Origin: Gracilimonas sp.
GTDB lineage: Bacteria > Bacteroidota > Rhodothermia > Balneolales > Balneolaceae
NCBI RefSeq assembly: GCF_014762685.1
Contig: NZ_JABURM010000006.1
Location: 608,384 to 672,383 of the forward strand
DNA: 64,000 nt
Direction of reading: 5' to 3'
The position numbers were made by a program, and so were the translations under genes. Under the pieces are notes generated by a model. The model did no database searches and was not told the DNA's origin. It worked only from the letters and a program-made list of their open reading frames with translations. Shown piece by piece: positions 43,530-52,799 of this stretch (positions within the stretch are counted from its first letter, which is position 1; every line of letters starts with the position of its first letter).

Positions 43530-45977
43530 TCAAAATGACCACTTAACCTGAAACAGGAAGTTAGTTCCGGCTTGCGGGTAATAATAGTTGTAGTGAACCG
43601 GGTTCCCCCCCTGCAGCCATCCGAAGGTGTAACCATTGGTTTCGTATTCGTGATCAAAAATATTATTGATTTGAAGTGTAGCCGTAATCCCTTCCAATAA
43701 AGGCACTTCATTCAAAGAATAACTGATACGAAGATCATTCACAAAATACGGATCTATAGAGCGGCTCTCAGTTTGGGTGTTATCCAAATACTGCCGCGAT
43801 ACATATTTGCTAATCAGCTCTGCATTCAAACCGCCAGCCTGATATCCAATGATCCCATTGGCAATTACCGATGGTGAAAAGGCAATGTCGGTATTTTCAT
43901 AAACAGTAGCCTGCTGCCCGAGATAGTTAAAATTCGCATCATATTGATCAGTGAATTGTGTGTATTCGGTGATCTTATTTTGACTAAAAGTAGCGTTGGC
44001 AGAGAGGCTCAAGTGCTGAGAAAGACTCACCCCGGACTGAAGCTCCAACCCAATCCGGTAACTTTCAGGTACATTTTCCCGAACGATCTCACCCACATCA
44101 TTGATCGCCCCGGTAGGTACCAGCTGATCACGATAGAACATGCCGTACACATTTGCGCCAACATAGTAACGGTTAAAATCACCGCGGTAGCCGGCTTCTA
44201 CATTATAGAGTCGTTCAGGATCAGGACGGCTTTCTGGGGATGAATCCACATACTCATCACGGGTAGGTTCCTTATTTCCGACGGCAAAAGAAGCATACAA
44301 ACGCTGACGTTGCGGGAGGTTATATACGAATCCGAATTTTGGATTGAAGAACATAAGATTATCGGTTTGTTGAAGGGTTACAAGGCTATCCCTCACAGAA
44401 CTTCCGGCGCTTCGGACGAATCCGTTCCCCAAAAACTCATAATTGACTCCGCGTATCTGCAGGTCCACATAGGAATTCAGGTTTTCAGTGAGTTGATACT
44501 GAAGTTTACCGTACAGGTTATAATCTTTTTTGACACCATCATTATCATAATAGCGATCTTCAGATTCACTGTCGCCGGCATAACGAGCCCAGATTACTTC
44601 TCCAAAATGGGCGCCGTCATAGTAATTGTATCCACCGCCTAGCGTTAAATTCCAGGTTTCGTTCGGAGTGAATCTGGTTGAGAAGATGGTGCCATAAAAA
44701 TCATTATCGAGCCAGCGGCGGCGGATGAGATCGGATTCCGCGGGATCCCCGGGATTCTGTGGGTCGATGCTATAATCGGCCAGGTTTTCATCGGCTTTAT
44801 ATTCCTCATAATAACCGAATCCTTTGGTATAGAAAGCAGAGATATTGGCATTCCATTGATCGGTGAGCCGGTAAGAATAATGCAGCTGATAATAATTCTG
44901 TTGATAGTTATCGACTTGATCTTCATACGGCTCGCCTTGCTTTTCGGTTCCGGCCTCATTAAAGGTCCGGTCATTTTCGAGTACGCTTTCCTCAATTCCG
45001 TACCAGGCTTGATAAGTTCGTTCCCTTCCAGAGAAAACATCAGCCCTTAACAAACTGCGATTGCCATGCCGGGCTGCCGAGAGAAAATAGGAATCCAGAT
45101 CCGAGCTGGCTCGGTCGATGAATCCGTCAGAATCGATTTTGGACAAACGGCCTTCGAATTGCCACCCGTTTTCCATCAGGCCTGAACCTAACTTTACATT
45201 ATATTTTTGTGTGTTGAACGAACCGATACCGGTGTTTACTTCTCCAAACGGCTCCATCCTTGATGAACTTGTTTGAAGGTTGATAGTACCCCCAAAAGCA
45301 GCGGCCCCGTTGGTGGACGTTCCTACTCCACGCTGAATCTGAATGTTCTCCGTGGATGAAGAAAGGTCCGGCAGGTTCACCCAAAATACGGCATGTGATT
45401 CGGCATCATTTACCGGAATACCATTAATGGTTACGTTAATTCGGGCCGGGTCTACGCCGCGAATGCGAATGCCTGTATAGCCGATCCCTGCTCCGGCATC
45501 AGAGGTAGTGGTAACTGAGGGAGTGCTTTTCAACAGAAAAGGAACATCCTGTCCCAGGTTACGCCGTTCGATTTCTTCTCGCTCCACATTACTGTAGGTG
45601 ATGGGAGACGTTTCATCAGCACGGGTGGCATTTACGAAAACATCATCGGTGATATAGGTTTCAGGGTACATGAAAACCTCGTAAGACCGGTTGGTGTTGG
45701 TAACATTGACCTCCTGATCTTTATATCCGAGGTATGTAATGAGTAAGGCCCGGTCTCCGTTTTCAGAAAGACGGATTTCGAATGAGCCGTCATCCTGGGT
45801 TACCACGCCACGGGAAGTCCCTATTTGCCGTATGGCAGCCCCGGCCAGTGGTTGTTTGGATTGTGCATCAAACACAGTACCAGAGATGGTCTGTGCCTGA
45901 ATTTCAGTAGTAAAGAAAAGCGGTATAGTGAACAAAAAGGTCGCTAAAAACGACTTCGAAAAGAATAGATTAAACAT
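43530..45977 (-). CDS. TonB-dependent receptor under TPP riboswitch, probable thiamine importer
   Basis: The 815 residues have a signal peptide (ending EIQAQ, about residue 28) and a CarboxypepD_reg-like domain (about 30-115: ISGTVFDAQSKQPLAGAAIRQIG). The plug (about 130-235: GIGYTGIRIRGVDPARINVTINGIPVND) is followed by a barrel ending FLFQVKWSF. A TPP riboswitch lies in its leader and a hairpin can cover its ribosome-binding site, so it should be made only when thiamine pyrophosphate is low. TPP-controlled outer-membrane receptors of this type are known in Bacteroidota and are thought to import thiamine or precursors. No inner-membrane thiamine carrier or thi gene follows; it is a single-gene unit. 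Confidence 0.92.
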   Translation of the reverse strand: MFNLFFSKSFLATFLFTIPLFFTTEIQAQTISGTVFDAQSKQPLAGAAIRQIGTSRGVVTQDDGSFEIRLSENGDRALLITYLGYKDQEVNVTNTNRSYEVFMYPETYITDDVFVNATRADETSPITYSNVEREEIERRNLGQDVPFLLKSTPSVTTTSDAGAGIGYTGIRIRGVDPARINVTINGIPVNDAESHAVFWVNLPDLSSSTENIQIQRGVGTSTNGAAAFGGTINLQTSSSRMEPFGEVNTGIGSFNTQKYNVKLGSGLMENGWQFEGRLSKIDSDGFIDRASSDLDSYFLSAARHGNRSLLRADVFSGRERTYQAWYGIEESVLENDRTFNEAGTEKQGEPYEDQVDNYQQNYYQLHYSYRLTDQWNANISAFYTKGFGYYEEYKADENLADYSIDPQNPGDPAESDLIRRRWLDNDFYGTIFSTRFTPNETWNLTLGGGYNYYDGAHFGEVIWARYAGDSESEDRYYDNDGVKKDYNLYGKLQYQLTENLNSYVDLQIRGVNYEFLGNGFVRSAGSSVRDSLVTLQQTDNLMFFNPKFGFVYNLPQRQRLYASFAVGNKEPTRDEYVDSSPESRPDPERLYNVEAGYRGDFNRYYVGANVYGMFYRDQLVPTGAINDVGEIVRENVPESYRIGLELQSGVSLSQHLSLSANATFSQNKITEYTQFTDQYDANFNYLGQQATVYENTDIAFSPSVIANGIIGYQAGGLNAELISKYVSRQYLDNTQTESRSIDPYFVNDLRISYSLNEVPLLEGITATLQINNIFDHEYETNGYTFGWLQGGNPVHYNYYYPQAGTNFLFQVKWSF

Positions 45978-45980
45978 AAA

Positions 45981-46012
45981 TCCTCCATTTTAATTTGCTG
46001 ATTAATGGAGGA
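45981..46012 (-). promoter_or_regulatory. Ribosome-binding-site-sequestering hairpin
   Basis: On the minus strand TCCTCCATT (46012-46004) pairs perfectly over 9 bp with AATGGAGGA (45989-45981), the Shine-Dalgarno region of the receptor gene, around a 14-nt loop. The start codon is 3 nt further on. This is the likely expression platform of the TPP riboswitch, acting on translation. Confidence 0.75.
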
Positions 46013-46039
46013 GGTTAACTTGCGTACTGTACGGTTAAA

Positions 46040-46119
46040 CAGGTTTCCCTACGCCGGTATTATCCGGTTCAGGTATTAGGGTATGATCTCAGCCCGTGGT
46101 GCAAGCACCCCCAACCTTG
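46040..46119 (-). promoter_or_regulatory. TPP (thiamine pyrophosphate) riboswitch
   Basis: Read on the minus strand the conserved thi-box elements appear in order: GGGGTGC, then GGGCTGAGATCATACCC (the CUGAGA pyrimidine-sensing bulge in its stem), ACCTGAACCGGATAATACC (P4/L5 with the GGATAAT core) and GCGTAGGGAA. A bulged P1 stem can form between CAAGGTT at the 5' end and AACCTG at the 3' end. It sits 62 nt before the start codon of the TonB-dependent receptor. Confidence 0.96.
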
Positions 46120-46312
46120 TGAAGGGTTAAGATAAGAGGATGTTCCACAATTGTAAATCATATTTGCAGATCTTTTAGATAAACTTACCGATACAGAATT
46201 TATCGAATTTTGATCGCTTAATTTATTCTCAAAAAAATTGCCGATTCTAAATAGGCGGACTAAAATGTTATCTTCAATAAAATAAGCGCTTCAACTCCAA
46301 AGTTTTTCAGAA

Positions 46313-47500
46313 ATGCAGTTCAAATATATTTTTTCATCACTTTTGGTTTTCATTTTGATTTCCTGTTCTTCACCAAAAATTTCAGATTCTACTGCTCCTG
46401 AGATTTCCTTTTTAGATATACAGTCTCATATTAATTTTTTAGCCGGTGATGAAATGAGAGGGCGTGAAACCGGAACGGCGGAGGAAGCCATCGCAGCTAA
46501 TTATATTGCAGATCTGTTCAAAAGTTATGGCCTTGAACCGGCGGGCGATGACGAGACCTATTTTCAGGAATTTACGGTGAATATGTCCGTGCTCGACAAT
46601 CCACATACTTCTGAAAACAATGATGCATCCGATAAAAGGCTTGCTAAAAATGTTGCCGGATTACTGGAAGGAAGTGGAGATTCTGATGAAGCGATTATTA
46701 TTGGAGCACATTATGATCATTTGGGACTGGGCGAATTCGGTTCACTGAGCAGCAGCGATTCTACCATCCATAATGGCGCCGATGATAATGCTTCAGGAAC
46801 TGCCGGGTTACTTGAGCTAGCGGAATATTTTTCCGAGAGTCGCCCTGAAACCGATGTGTTGTTTATAGCATTTTCCGGGGAAGAAATGGGACTATTGGGC
46901 TCGCAATATTATGTGGAGAATCCAACGATAGATCTAGAAAACACATTGGCTATGATCAATATGGATATGATCGGCCGTATGAATGAAAATCGTTTGATGA
47001 TTTTTGGGGTGGCAACTGCAGAGAAATGGGAGTCAATTTTAATAGAAGCCAATGTGGATTCTTTGGAGCTGGATTTAGTGCCGGACGGGACGGGGTCTAG
47101 TGATCACACCAGTTTTTATGATCAAGGCATCCCCGTTCTTCACTATTTTACGGATACTCATGCCGATTACCATCGCCCTTCTGATGATGCTGAATGGATT
47201 AATGCTAAAGGACAGTCAAAATTGCTGAAACATATAGTCCGTGTAATTGAGCGGTTGGATAAAATAGATAAAGAAAAGTTGGCTTTTGTCGAAGTCCCGG
47301 GTGAGCAGCGGCAATCCATGCGGATGAAGGGACCAACCTTAGGCGTACTACCTGATTATGGCTATGATGGTGAGGGATTTCGTATCACAGGTCTGAGTAA
47401 TGGCGGAGCTGCCGAGAAGGCAGGATTAAAAGCGGGGGATATTATTATTGAAATAAATGAATATCGAGTGACTTGCCTATTTATGGGTAACATTCAATAA
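46313..47500 (+). CDS. M28-family aminopeptidase lipoprotein, truncated inside its PDZ domain
   Basis: The 395 residues begin with a lipobox (VFILISC, cysteine 18). The peptidase part shows the metal and catalytic motifs of M28: HYDHLGLGEFGS (about 132), NGADDNASGTAGLLEL (about 157), FSGEEMGLLGSQYY (about 188), NMDMIGRM and HTSFYDQGIPVLHYFTDTHADYHRPSDD. A PDZ domain starts near 345 (GYDGEGFRITGLSNGGAAEKAGLKAGDIIIEINEYRV). It should continue for about 40 residues, but the frame ends VTCLFMGNIQ. Those last codons lie over the 3' end of the DUF4249 gene on the other strand (overlap 47481-47500). The gene appears to have been cut by arrival of that block. The peptidase core is intact and may still work. 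Confidence 0.88.
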   Translation: MQFKYIFSSLLVFILISCSSPKISDSTAPEISFLDIQSHINFLAGDEMRGRETGTAEEAIAANYIADLFKSYGLEPAGDDETYFQEFTVNMSVLDNPHTSENNDASDKRLAKNVAGLLEGSGDSDEAIIIGAHYDHLGLGEFGSLSSSDSTIHNGADDNASGTAGLLELAEYFSESRPETDVLFIAFSGEEMGLLGSQYYVENPTIDLENTLAMINMDMIGRMNENRLMIFGVATAEKWESILIEANVDSLELDLVPDGTGSSDHTSFYDQGIPVLHYFTDTHADYHRPSDDAEWINAKGQSKLLKHIVRVIERLDKIDKEKLAFVEVPGEQRQSMRMKGPTLGVLPDYGYDGEGFRITGLSNGGAAEKAGLKAGDIIIEINEYRVTCLFMGNIQ

Positions 47501-48344
47501 TTTCACCGAAATCACCAACGCATACCGGAAATGGCACAGTTTTGATGACTGTTCCCACGAGATAACCAACTCCATTTTCAATATTGGAGGTTTCTTTTGG
47601 TAAGGCAATGACTTCTCTATCAAGTTCTGAAAAATTAATCCAATCATCCCCTGCTACAATAATAACCACGTTGGTTTCCAGTATTTCTATTTGAGGTTGG
47701 ATAGCATCCAGAGTTTGTAGTATCTCGTTAGCAAAATCATCGTTTGGGGAGATTCTTAAAAGGTATTTATTGGAGTTGTTATAATAAACTAACCTGTGGG
47801 TATGAGTTATTGCAAATTCATGTATAGTATTATCTCTTTTGTCCAGCACCTTCCAGTCTAAACGGGCTTCTGCAATATGCTCTACTCCTGTAACAGTTAC
47901 ATATCGTCCATCCACCACAGGCTCTGGATAGTCATCGGGAATATTTACAGTGGTTGTAGTTGTGGCTCCATCCGATCGTTCCACAGTTAGCTTATAATCA
48001 TTGGATGGAGTAATATCATATGTGGTCCAGAAATTCCAAACTAATGCATCTCCCGGTGCAACTTGGGGAAGTCTGAATAATGAATCGTTCATTACGGTTT
48101 CCTGACCGGTATCGAGGTCTGTGAGGGTAACGATGGCATCAATCGGTTCATCAGAATAGTTGGTCGTTTCCCGTACCGGCATGATCCGGACCCATTGAGT
48201 ATCTGCAGAAGCATCCAGGTATCCATATACGGAATAGAAGTATTTATCATTTTCTTCGAGCGGTTGAAAGGGTTCATTACAACCGGAAAGGAAAATAATT
48301 GCTATAATGCATACCAAGCTCAGGTAATGCAATGATAAATGCAT
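47481..48344 (-). CDS. DUF4249 lipoprotein, partner of the TonB-dependent receptor
   Basis: From the ATG at 48344 (MHLSLHYLSLVCII...FLSGC) this is a 287-residue lipoprotein. An ATG at 48386, overlapping the receptor's stop by 8 nt, would add 14 residues and may serve for coupling. The body is beta-rich (YFYSVYGYLDASADTQWVRIMPV, AIVTLTDLDTGQETVMND, YKLTVERSDGATTTTTVNIPDD), typical of DUF4249. This family is regularly encoded after a TonB-dependent receptor, where it probably acts like a SusD lid or surface ligand binder. The substrate is unknown. Its 3' end abuts the truncated M28 gene. Confidence 0.85.
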   Translation of the reverse strand: MHLSLHYLSLVCIIAIIFLSGCNEPFQPLEENDKYFYSVYGYLDASADTQWVRIMPVRETTNYSDEPIDAIVTLTDLDTGQETVMNDSLFRLPQVAPGDALVWNFWTTYDITPSNDYKLTVERSDGATTTTTVNIPDDYPEPVVDGRYVTVTGVEHIAEARLDWKVLDKRDNTIHEFAITHTHRLVYYNNSNKYLLRISPNDDFANEILQTLDAIQPQIEILETNVVIIVAGDDWINFSELDREVIALPKETSNIENGVGYLVGTVIKTVPFPVCVGDFGEIIECYP

Positions 48345-48378
48345 TGACCCGGCATCTTTGGATTTTAAAAAAGATTGA

Positions 48379-50637
48379 TTAAACATCGATTCTTAATGAA
48401 ATATAAGCAGTTAGCGGAAGCTGATTGATTCGCTCCTGTGTAAATATGTCGTAGTAAAACATATTTTTTCTGTTGTAGAGATTAATAGCTCCAACTTTGG
48501 TTGTAATGCTGCCTGAGTCATTTGAGAACTGGAATACTCGTTCTATTGAGGCATCAAGGCTGTGGTATGTGGGGAGTCTTCCTTCAAACGGCCGGTCAAC
48601 AAGTACCCGCTGTTCGCCGGTTGTATTTGTTACGTCTGGAAATTTGCGATCAAACCAAAGAATTTCATCAAATCCAAGAGGGCGCGTAAAAGGAGCACCG
48701 GAGCCAAATTGCCATCGAGCACCCAAAGTGTATCGACCTAATTCCAAGCTATACACGGTATTTACCTGATGCCTTCTGTCATGAGAGGGATTATATTCAA
48801 CTACGGGTTCCCCAAACCATTCTCCAAAATTATCCTGGGATGCTTCATAAGTTGTATTTGTATAGCCATAGCTGAGTAATCCGTAATGTCTTCCCATATT
48901 ATACTCAAGGCGAAGGTCCGTTCCATAGACGGTCCCGTCGGCAAGTTGAAGATCAGTTGAAAATTTTGCAATAGGACTCCAGGTGGAAACTGGAATGTTA
49001 TAAAGGTTTTTATAATATACTTCCATTGAGTAGCTAAAGCCTGAACTGATAGTTTGTTGCCAGCCTAAAAGAGCGTGCCTTGCTTCAGCCTGTTTGGATT
49101 CTCCCGGTACTTTTGCCCATGTTACAAATACTCCGGTAGCATCTCTGGCATCATTAAATCCATAAATAGCTTGACGATATATACCCGCTGCCGCACTGAT
49201 TTCTCCACCATCTTCACCAAAGGGAAAATAGGATAGCCTAACTCTGGGCTCAAGACTTACAGGATAATTGCTGTATAATGAAACCACAGTTCCGGGTTCA
49301 ATAGTTAAATTATCTCCAATTGGTATGGAAAACTGAATATGTCCGCCGGTGCTCTTCATATTGTATTCTTCTGCTGTTAACCCGCTCACCCTGCCTGTTA
49401 AATCGTAATCGATCCATTCAATTCTAAATAGCACGCCATATTCGGCTCTGACATTACCATAATACTTGGAAAGTGAAAAATCGGTACGAAATTGAGTAAC
49501 CCCTGAATAATAAGAACGATCTTCATAGATTGAGGAGTTAGACATACTTGAAATATTTGATTTTACCTGAAATAAATTTTGATCCTGCAGTGCCCTGCAT
49601 TTTATTCCGGTCACAAAATTATTCCATTGAAGAGTTTCTTCTCTTTGGGAGTTTATCTTTCCCTCATCCTTTGTTCGTAATAGCATCCCGGAGCAATTCG
49701 AATATTCACCGATATCACTTACTTTAATGAATTGGCTTTCGAATTTAAGGGGTTGTTGTTCTGATAAATACCAGGAACTGGTTTCATTGATCAAAGATTT
49801 TTTAAAGGAGGCCACCATAGATGTTTCCTCTTTTTTAAGAGGCCCCTCAACCATGATATCTGCCATAAAAGGGCTTAAAGATGCAGATCCGCTATATTCA
49901 AATCTATTACCGTTACGCATGTTTACATCAAGTACAGACGATATTCTTCCACTGTGTTCAGAGGTGAAACCACCCGGATAAAAGTCTGCTGAGGATACCA
50001 GATTGTCTGGGAAGGGGGAATAAAATGAGAGTATGTGAAAGGGCTTGTAGACTAAAGCACCATCTACCATGACCATGTTTTCTGAAGGAGTCCCTCCCCG
50101 GATAAAAATCTGTCCGCCCCGGTTCCCGAGTGACACTACCCCGGGCATTATTTGCAGATAGTTTACCAAATCTCCACCGGCTACCGGAGATGAGATTCGG
50201 CTTACATCAACAGAAGATATTCGCTGGCGGCCCATTTCTGTTCTTGCAGCACTGGTGTTTTGACTTATAATAACTTCTCCAAGATTAACATCATCAGTTT
50301 TAAGAGCAGCGCTCAGGGTTTTGTTTTCGAGAGACTCAAATGTAAGGGTGTCATCCTTTGAGGTGTATCCCAAAAAACTAATGACAACCCGATAAGTTCC
50401 CGGGTTAATGCGGTTTACTGAATAAAGCCCGTCTCTGTCGGTTGCTGTACCAAACAGGTTATCTTCATTCACAAGGTTTATAAGAGTTACGTTAGCCCCT
50501 ACAAGTGGTTCTCCGGTTTGATAGTCAGTTACTAAACCACTTAAGGAAGCTTGCTGAGCTCCCGCACTGCCAATAAAGATTGCTGATAGAAGGAATCCTC
50601 CTAAGCTTATTTTCAACAGAGAAACAATTTTTTCCAA
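48379..50637 (-). CDS. TonB-dependent receptor paired with DUF4249
   Basis: The 752 residues start at a TTG (MEKIVSLLK...), with a signal peptide ending GSAGAQQ (about residue 29). A CarboxypepD_reg-like domain (about 30-115: LSGLVTDYQTGEPLVGANVTLI) is followed by a plug with VNYLQIMPGVVSLGNRGGQIFIRGGTPSENMVMVDGAL (about 165-205) and a barrel that ends LPLTAYISLRIDV. No upstream ATG gives a better N-terminus. With the DUF4249 gene overlapping its stop, the two form one unit. No regulator, ECF sigma or riboswitch is visible upstream. The cargo cannot be inferred. Confidence 0.92.
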   Translation of the reverse strand: MEKIVSLLKISLGGFLLSAIFIGSAGAQQASLSGLVTDYQTGEPLVGANVTLINLVNEDNLFGTATDRDGLYSVNRINPGTYRVVISFLGYTSKDDTLTFESLENKTLSAALKTDDVNLGEVIISQNTSAARTEMGRQRISSVDVSRISSPVAGGDLVNYLQIMPGVVSLGNRGGQIFIRGGTPSENMVMVDGALVYKPFHILSFYSPFPDNLVSSADFYPGGFTSEHSGRISSVLDVNMRNGNRFEYSGSASLSPFMADIMVEGPLKKEETSMVASFKKSLINETSSWYLSEQQPLKFESQFIKVSDIGEYSNCSGMLLRTKDEGKINSQREETLQWNNFVTGIKCRALQDQNLFQVKSNISSMSNSSIYEDRSYYSGVTQFRTDFSLSKYYGNVRAEYGVLFRIEWIDYDLTGRVSGLTAEEYNMKSTGGHIQFSIPIGDNLTIEPGTVVSLYSNYPVSLEPRVRLSYFPFGEDGGEISAAAGIYRQAIYGFNDARDATGVFVTWAKVPGESKQAEARHALLGWQQTISSGFSYSMEVYYKNLYNIPVSTWSPIAKFSTDLQLADGTVYGTDLRLEYNMGRHYGLLSYGYTNTTYEASQDNFGEWFGEPVVEYNPSHDRRHQVNTVYSLELGRYTLGARWQFGSGAPFTRPLGFDEILWFDRKFPDVTNTTGEQRVLVDRPFEGRLPTYHSLDASIERVFQFSNDSGSITTKVGAINLYNRKNMFYYDIFTQERINQLPLTAYISLRIDV

Positions 50638-50786
50638 ACAATTCCTTGATTTGGTTTGTGTTAGTTACATTATATACTAAAAAAATAGTTTAAGTATATT
50701 TTCTGTTCTTTACACCGTTTTCACATTATTAAACATTGTTGGATCCATATAAAATAGATCCAATGATGTTTTAAAAAGAAAATAAA

Positions 50787-50818
50787 AATCCCTCACACGA
50801 AAAATCATGTGAGGGATT
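50787..50818 (-). terminator. Rho-independent terminator of mdh
   Basis: On the minus strand AATCCCTCACA and TGTGAGGGATT pair over 11 bp around a 10-nt loop, followed by TTTTATTTTC. It lies 40 nt past the mdh stop codon. Confidence 0.92.
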
Positions 50819-50857
50819 AGTGCAAGTAGTGAAGACCTTAGTCCTCGTTTGTTTAAT

Positions 50858-51814
50858 TTACTTGTTCATCAGTTTTTTGAAGTCATCCAAGGTGCCGCGA
50901 ACGGCTTTGGCTGATTCATTCATAAGTTGTTGCTCTTTTTCGTTTAATGCAACCTCAATTACTTCCTTGATTCCGCCATTGCCTAGCTTCACGGGCACAC
51001 CGATGTAAAGGTCATCAATTCCGTACTCACCGTCGATGTGGGCACATACAGGGAAAATCCGGTTTTGATCAAGTAAGATAGCTTCCACCATTTGAGCTGC
51101 AGCAGCTCCCGGCGCATACCATGCTGATGTTCCCATTAGGCCAACGATCTCGCCACCCCCTTTTTTGGCGCGGTCTACGATTTCATCAAGTCGCTTTTCA
51201 TCTATGAAATGTGTAATAGGCATACCTGAGAGGGTCGTAAAACGAGGCAGGGGAACCATAGTGTCTCCGTGTCCACCCATCAGTAAAGCTTGAATGTCTT
51301 TAGGGGATACATCCAGTTCTTCGGCAATAAATGCACGGAAACGGGCAGTATCCAATATGCCGGCCATCCCCATTACTTTTTCATATGGGAGTCCGCTGGC
51401 ATCTTTAGCAACTTGAACCATCACATCGAGTGGATTTGAAACTACAATAATAATGGTATCAGGTGAATATTTTACCAACTGTTCGGTTACACTGCGAACA
51501 ATATTTGCATTAATTTCTAACAAGTCATCACGGCTCATTCCGGGTTTGCGGGGCACGCCGGCTGTAATCACACAAACATCTGAACCGGCTGTATCAGCAT
51601 AATCTACGGTGCCTTTGATGCGTGTATCAAAAAGATGAATGGGGGCAGACTCCCACTGGTCAAGTGCCCGGCCTTTTGAAGGATAAAATGTTTTGTCTCC
51701 GTCTTTACGCTCGAGGTCTACGGCAACTACTTCTTTTGCAAAATCACGTTGCGCTACGGCATCGGCTACCGTTGATCCAACGTTACCTCCGGCTCCAACT
51801 ACTGTTACTTTCAT
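50858..51814 (-). CDS. mdh: Malate dehydrogenase (LDH-like type)
   Basis: The enzyme oxidises malate to oxaloacetate with NAD+ in the TCA cycle. The 318 residues show the Rossmann motif VVGAGGNVGSTVADA, a following acidic residue (VAVDLERKDG) that favours NAD+, and the substrate loop GVPRKPGMSRDDLLEINANIV. The arginine in that loop selects malate over lactate. VVSNPLDVMVQVA and the catalytic histidine in MGGHGDTMVPLPR complete the site. It is a monocistronic gene with a strong terminator. The ATG at 51814 is the only sensible start. Confidence 0.96.
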   Translation of the reverse strand: MKVTVVGAGGNVGSTVADAVAQRDFAKEVVAVDLERKDGDKTFYPSKGRALDQWESAPIHLFDTRIKGTVDYADTAGSDVCVITAGVPRKPGMSRDDLLEINANIVRSVTEQLVKYSPDTIIIVVSNPLDVMVQVAKDASGLPYEKVMGMAGILDTARFRAFIAEELDVSPKDIQALLMGGHGDTMVPLPRFTTLSGMPITHFIDEKRLDEIVDRAKKGGGEIVGLMGTSAWYAPGAAAAQMVEAILLDQNRIFPVCAHIDGEYGIDDLYIGVPVKLGNGGIKEVIEVALNEKEQQLMNESAKAVRGTLDDFKKLMNK

Positions 51815-51898
51815 TTGGGGTGTATTTTTAGTGTTCGGTTTTCGATTAAAATAATTTCGTTATATGAACTTGGTATAAAGATACAAAATCAAAACACA

Positions 51899-51918
51899 GG
51901 AGTCAGAACACAGACTCC
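51899..51918 (-). terminator. Probable terminator of nadK
   Basis: GGAGTC and GACTCC form a 6-bp stem with an 8-nt loop directly after the nadK stop. On the minus strand TGTGTTTTGATTTTG follows, a broken U-run. Confidence 0.6.
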
Positions 51919-51923
51919 CGTTT

Positions 51924-52799
51924 TCAGTTTTTAGTTCTCCTTCGATCCATGCCCCACATTAATTTATTGCGAAGGGTTTCAAAATAGTCATGCCCGGGAA
52001 GATGAACGAGATTAAAGGTTAAATCCGACTTCAAAATTTCTACTTCAAAAGGGAATTGTTTGATTTCATGAACTTGCCCATCGTAGGAAAATAGAATTTC
52101 ACTTTCCTGCTTTTCAATAATTATTCTCAAAGGGTGATTCGAGTTTAACACCAAAGGCCTTGTTGTAAGTGTATGTGGGTTAATGGGGGTTACCAAAAAG
52201 ATATCGGTGCCCGGTGCAACGATGGGGCCACCGGAAGCTAGACTGTATGCGGTAGAACCGGTTGGAGAAGCCACAATCAACCCGTCTGCCCAGTATGTGT
52301 TGATTAAACTGCCATCATATTCTGCAGTCACATTCACCATTGATATAGAATCTTTTCGGGTAAAAAGAAATTCGTTCAGAGCGTGAAATACGTTTCCTTC
52401 TGGAGTGGTGGCTTTCAAAAACGAGCGTTTATCCAAGGTGAATTCATTTTTTATCAAACAATCCAGGGCTCGTTCCAAGTCCTCGATTTGAGTATTGGCC
52501 ATAAAACCGAGTCGGCCACTGTTAATACCCAAAATAGGTTTTCCAAAGTCTTTGGCAATGCGGGCAGTATATAAAATGGTACCGTCACCGCCCATTACAA
52601 GAATAATGTCGCAGGCTTTTATGGAGTCTTCATCAGACTTTGTTTTTTGGAGGATAGCGTTGTCATTAAGCCCGGTTTCTTTGCAAATTTCTGAATTTAT
52701 AAACAATGAGATGTTCTTTTTTTCAGCCCATTCAATAGTCTTGAACAAGACCTCCCGAACCTCATACTTTTTAGGATTTGCAATGATACCAAGTTTCAT
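51924..52799 (-). CDS. nadK: NAD kinase
   Basis: NadK phosphorylates NAD+ to NADP+ in the cytoplasm. Of the 291 residues the diagnostic parts are VMGGDGTILYTARIA (GGDGT, about 67-80), GINSGRLGFMA (NxGxLGFL-like) and VASPTGSTAYSLASGGPIVAPG (about 176-198). The length is usual. I chose the ATG at 52799, which overlaps the TGA of the upstream solute-binding-protein gene as TGATG, a typical translational coupling; the preceding TTG would add one residue only. It is the second gene of a two-gene unit ended by a hairpin. Confidence 0.95.
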   Translation of the reverse strand: MKLGIIANPKKYEVREVLFKTIEWAEKKNISLFINSEICKETGLNDNAILQKTKSDEDSIKACDIILVMGGDGTILYTARIAKDFGKPILGINSGRLGFMANTQIEDLERALDCLIKNEFTLDKRSFLKATTPEGNVFHALNEFLFTRKDSISMVNVTAEYDGSLINTYWADGLIVASPTGSTAYSLASGGPIVAPGTDIFLVTPINPHTLTTRPLVLNSNHPLRIIIEKQESEILFSYDGQVHEIKQFPFEVEILKSDLTFNLVHLPGHDYFETLRNKLMWGMDRRRTKN

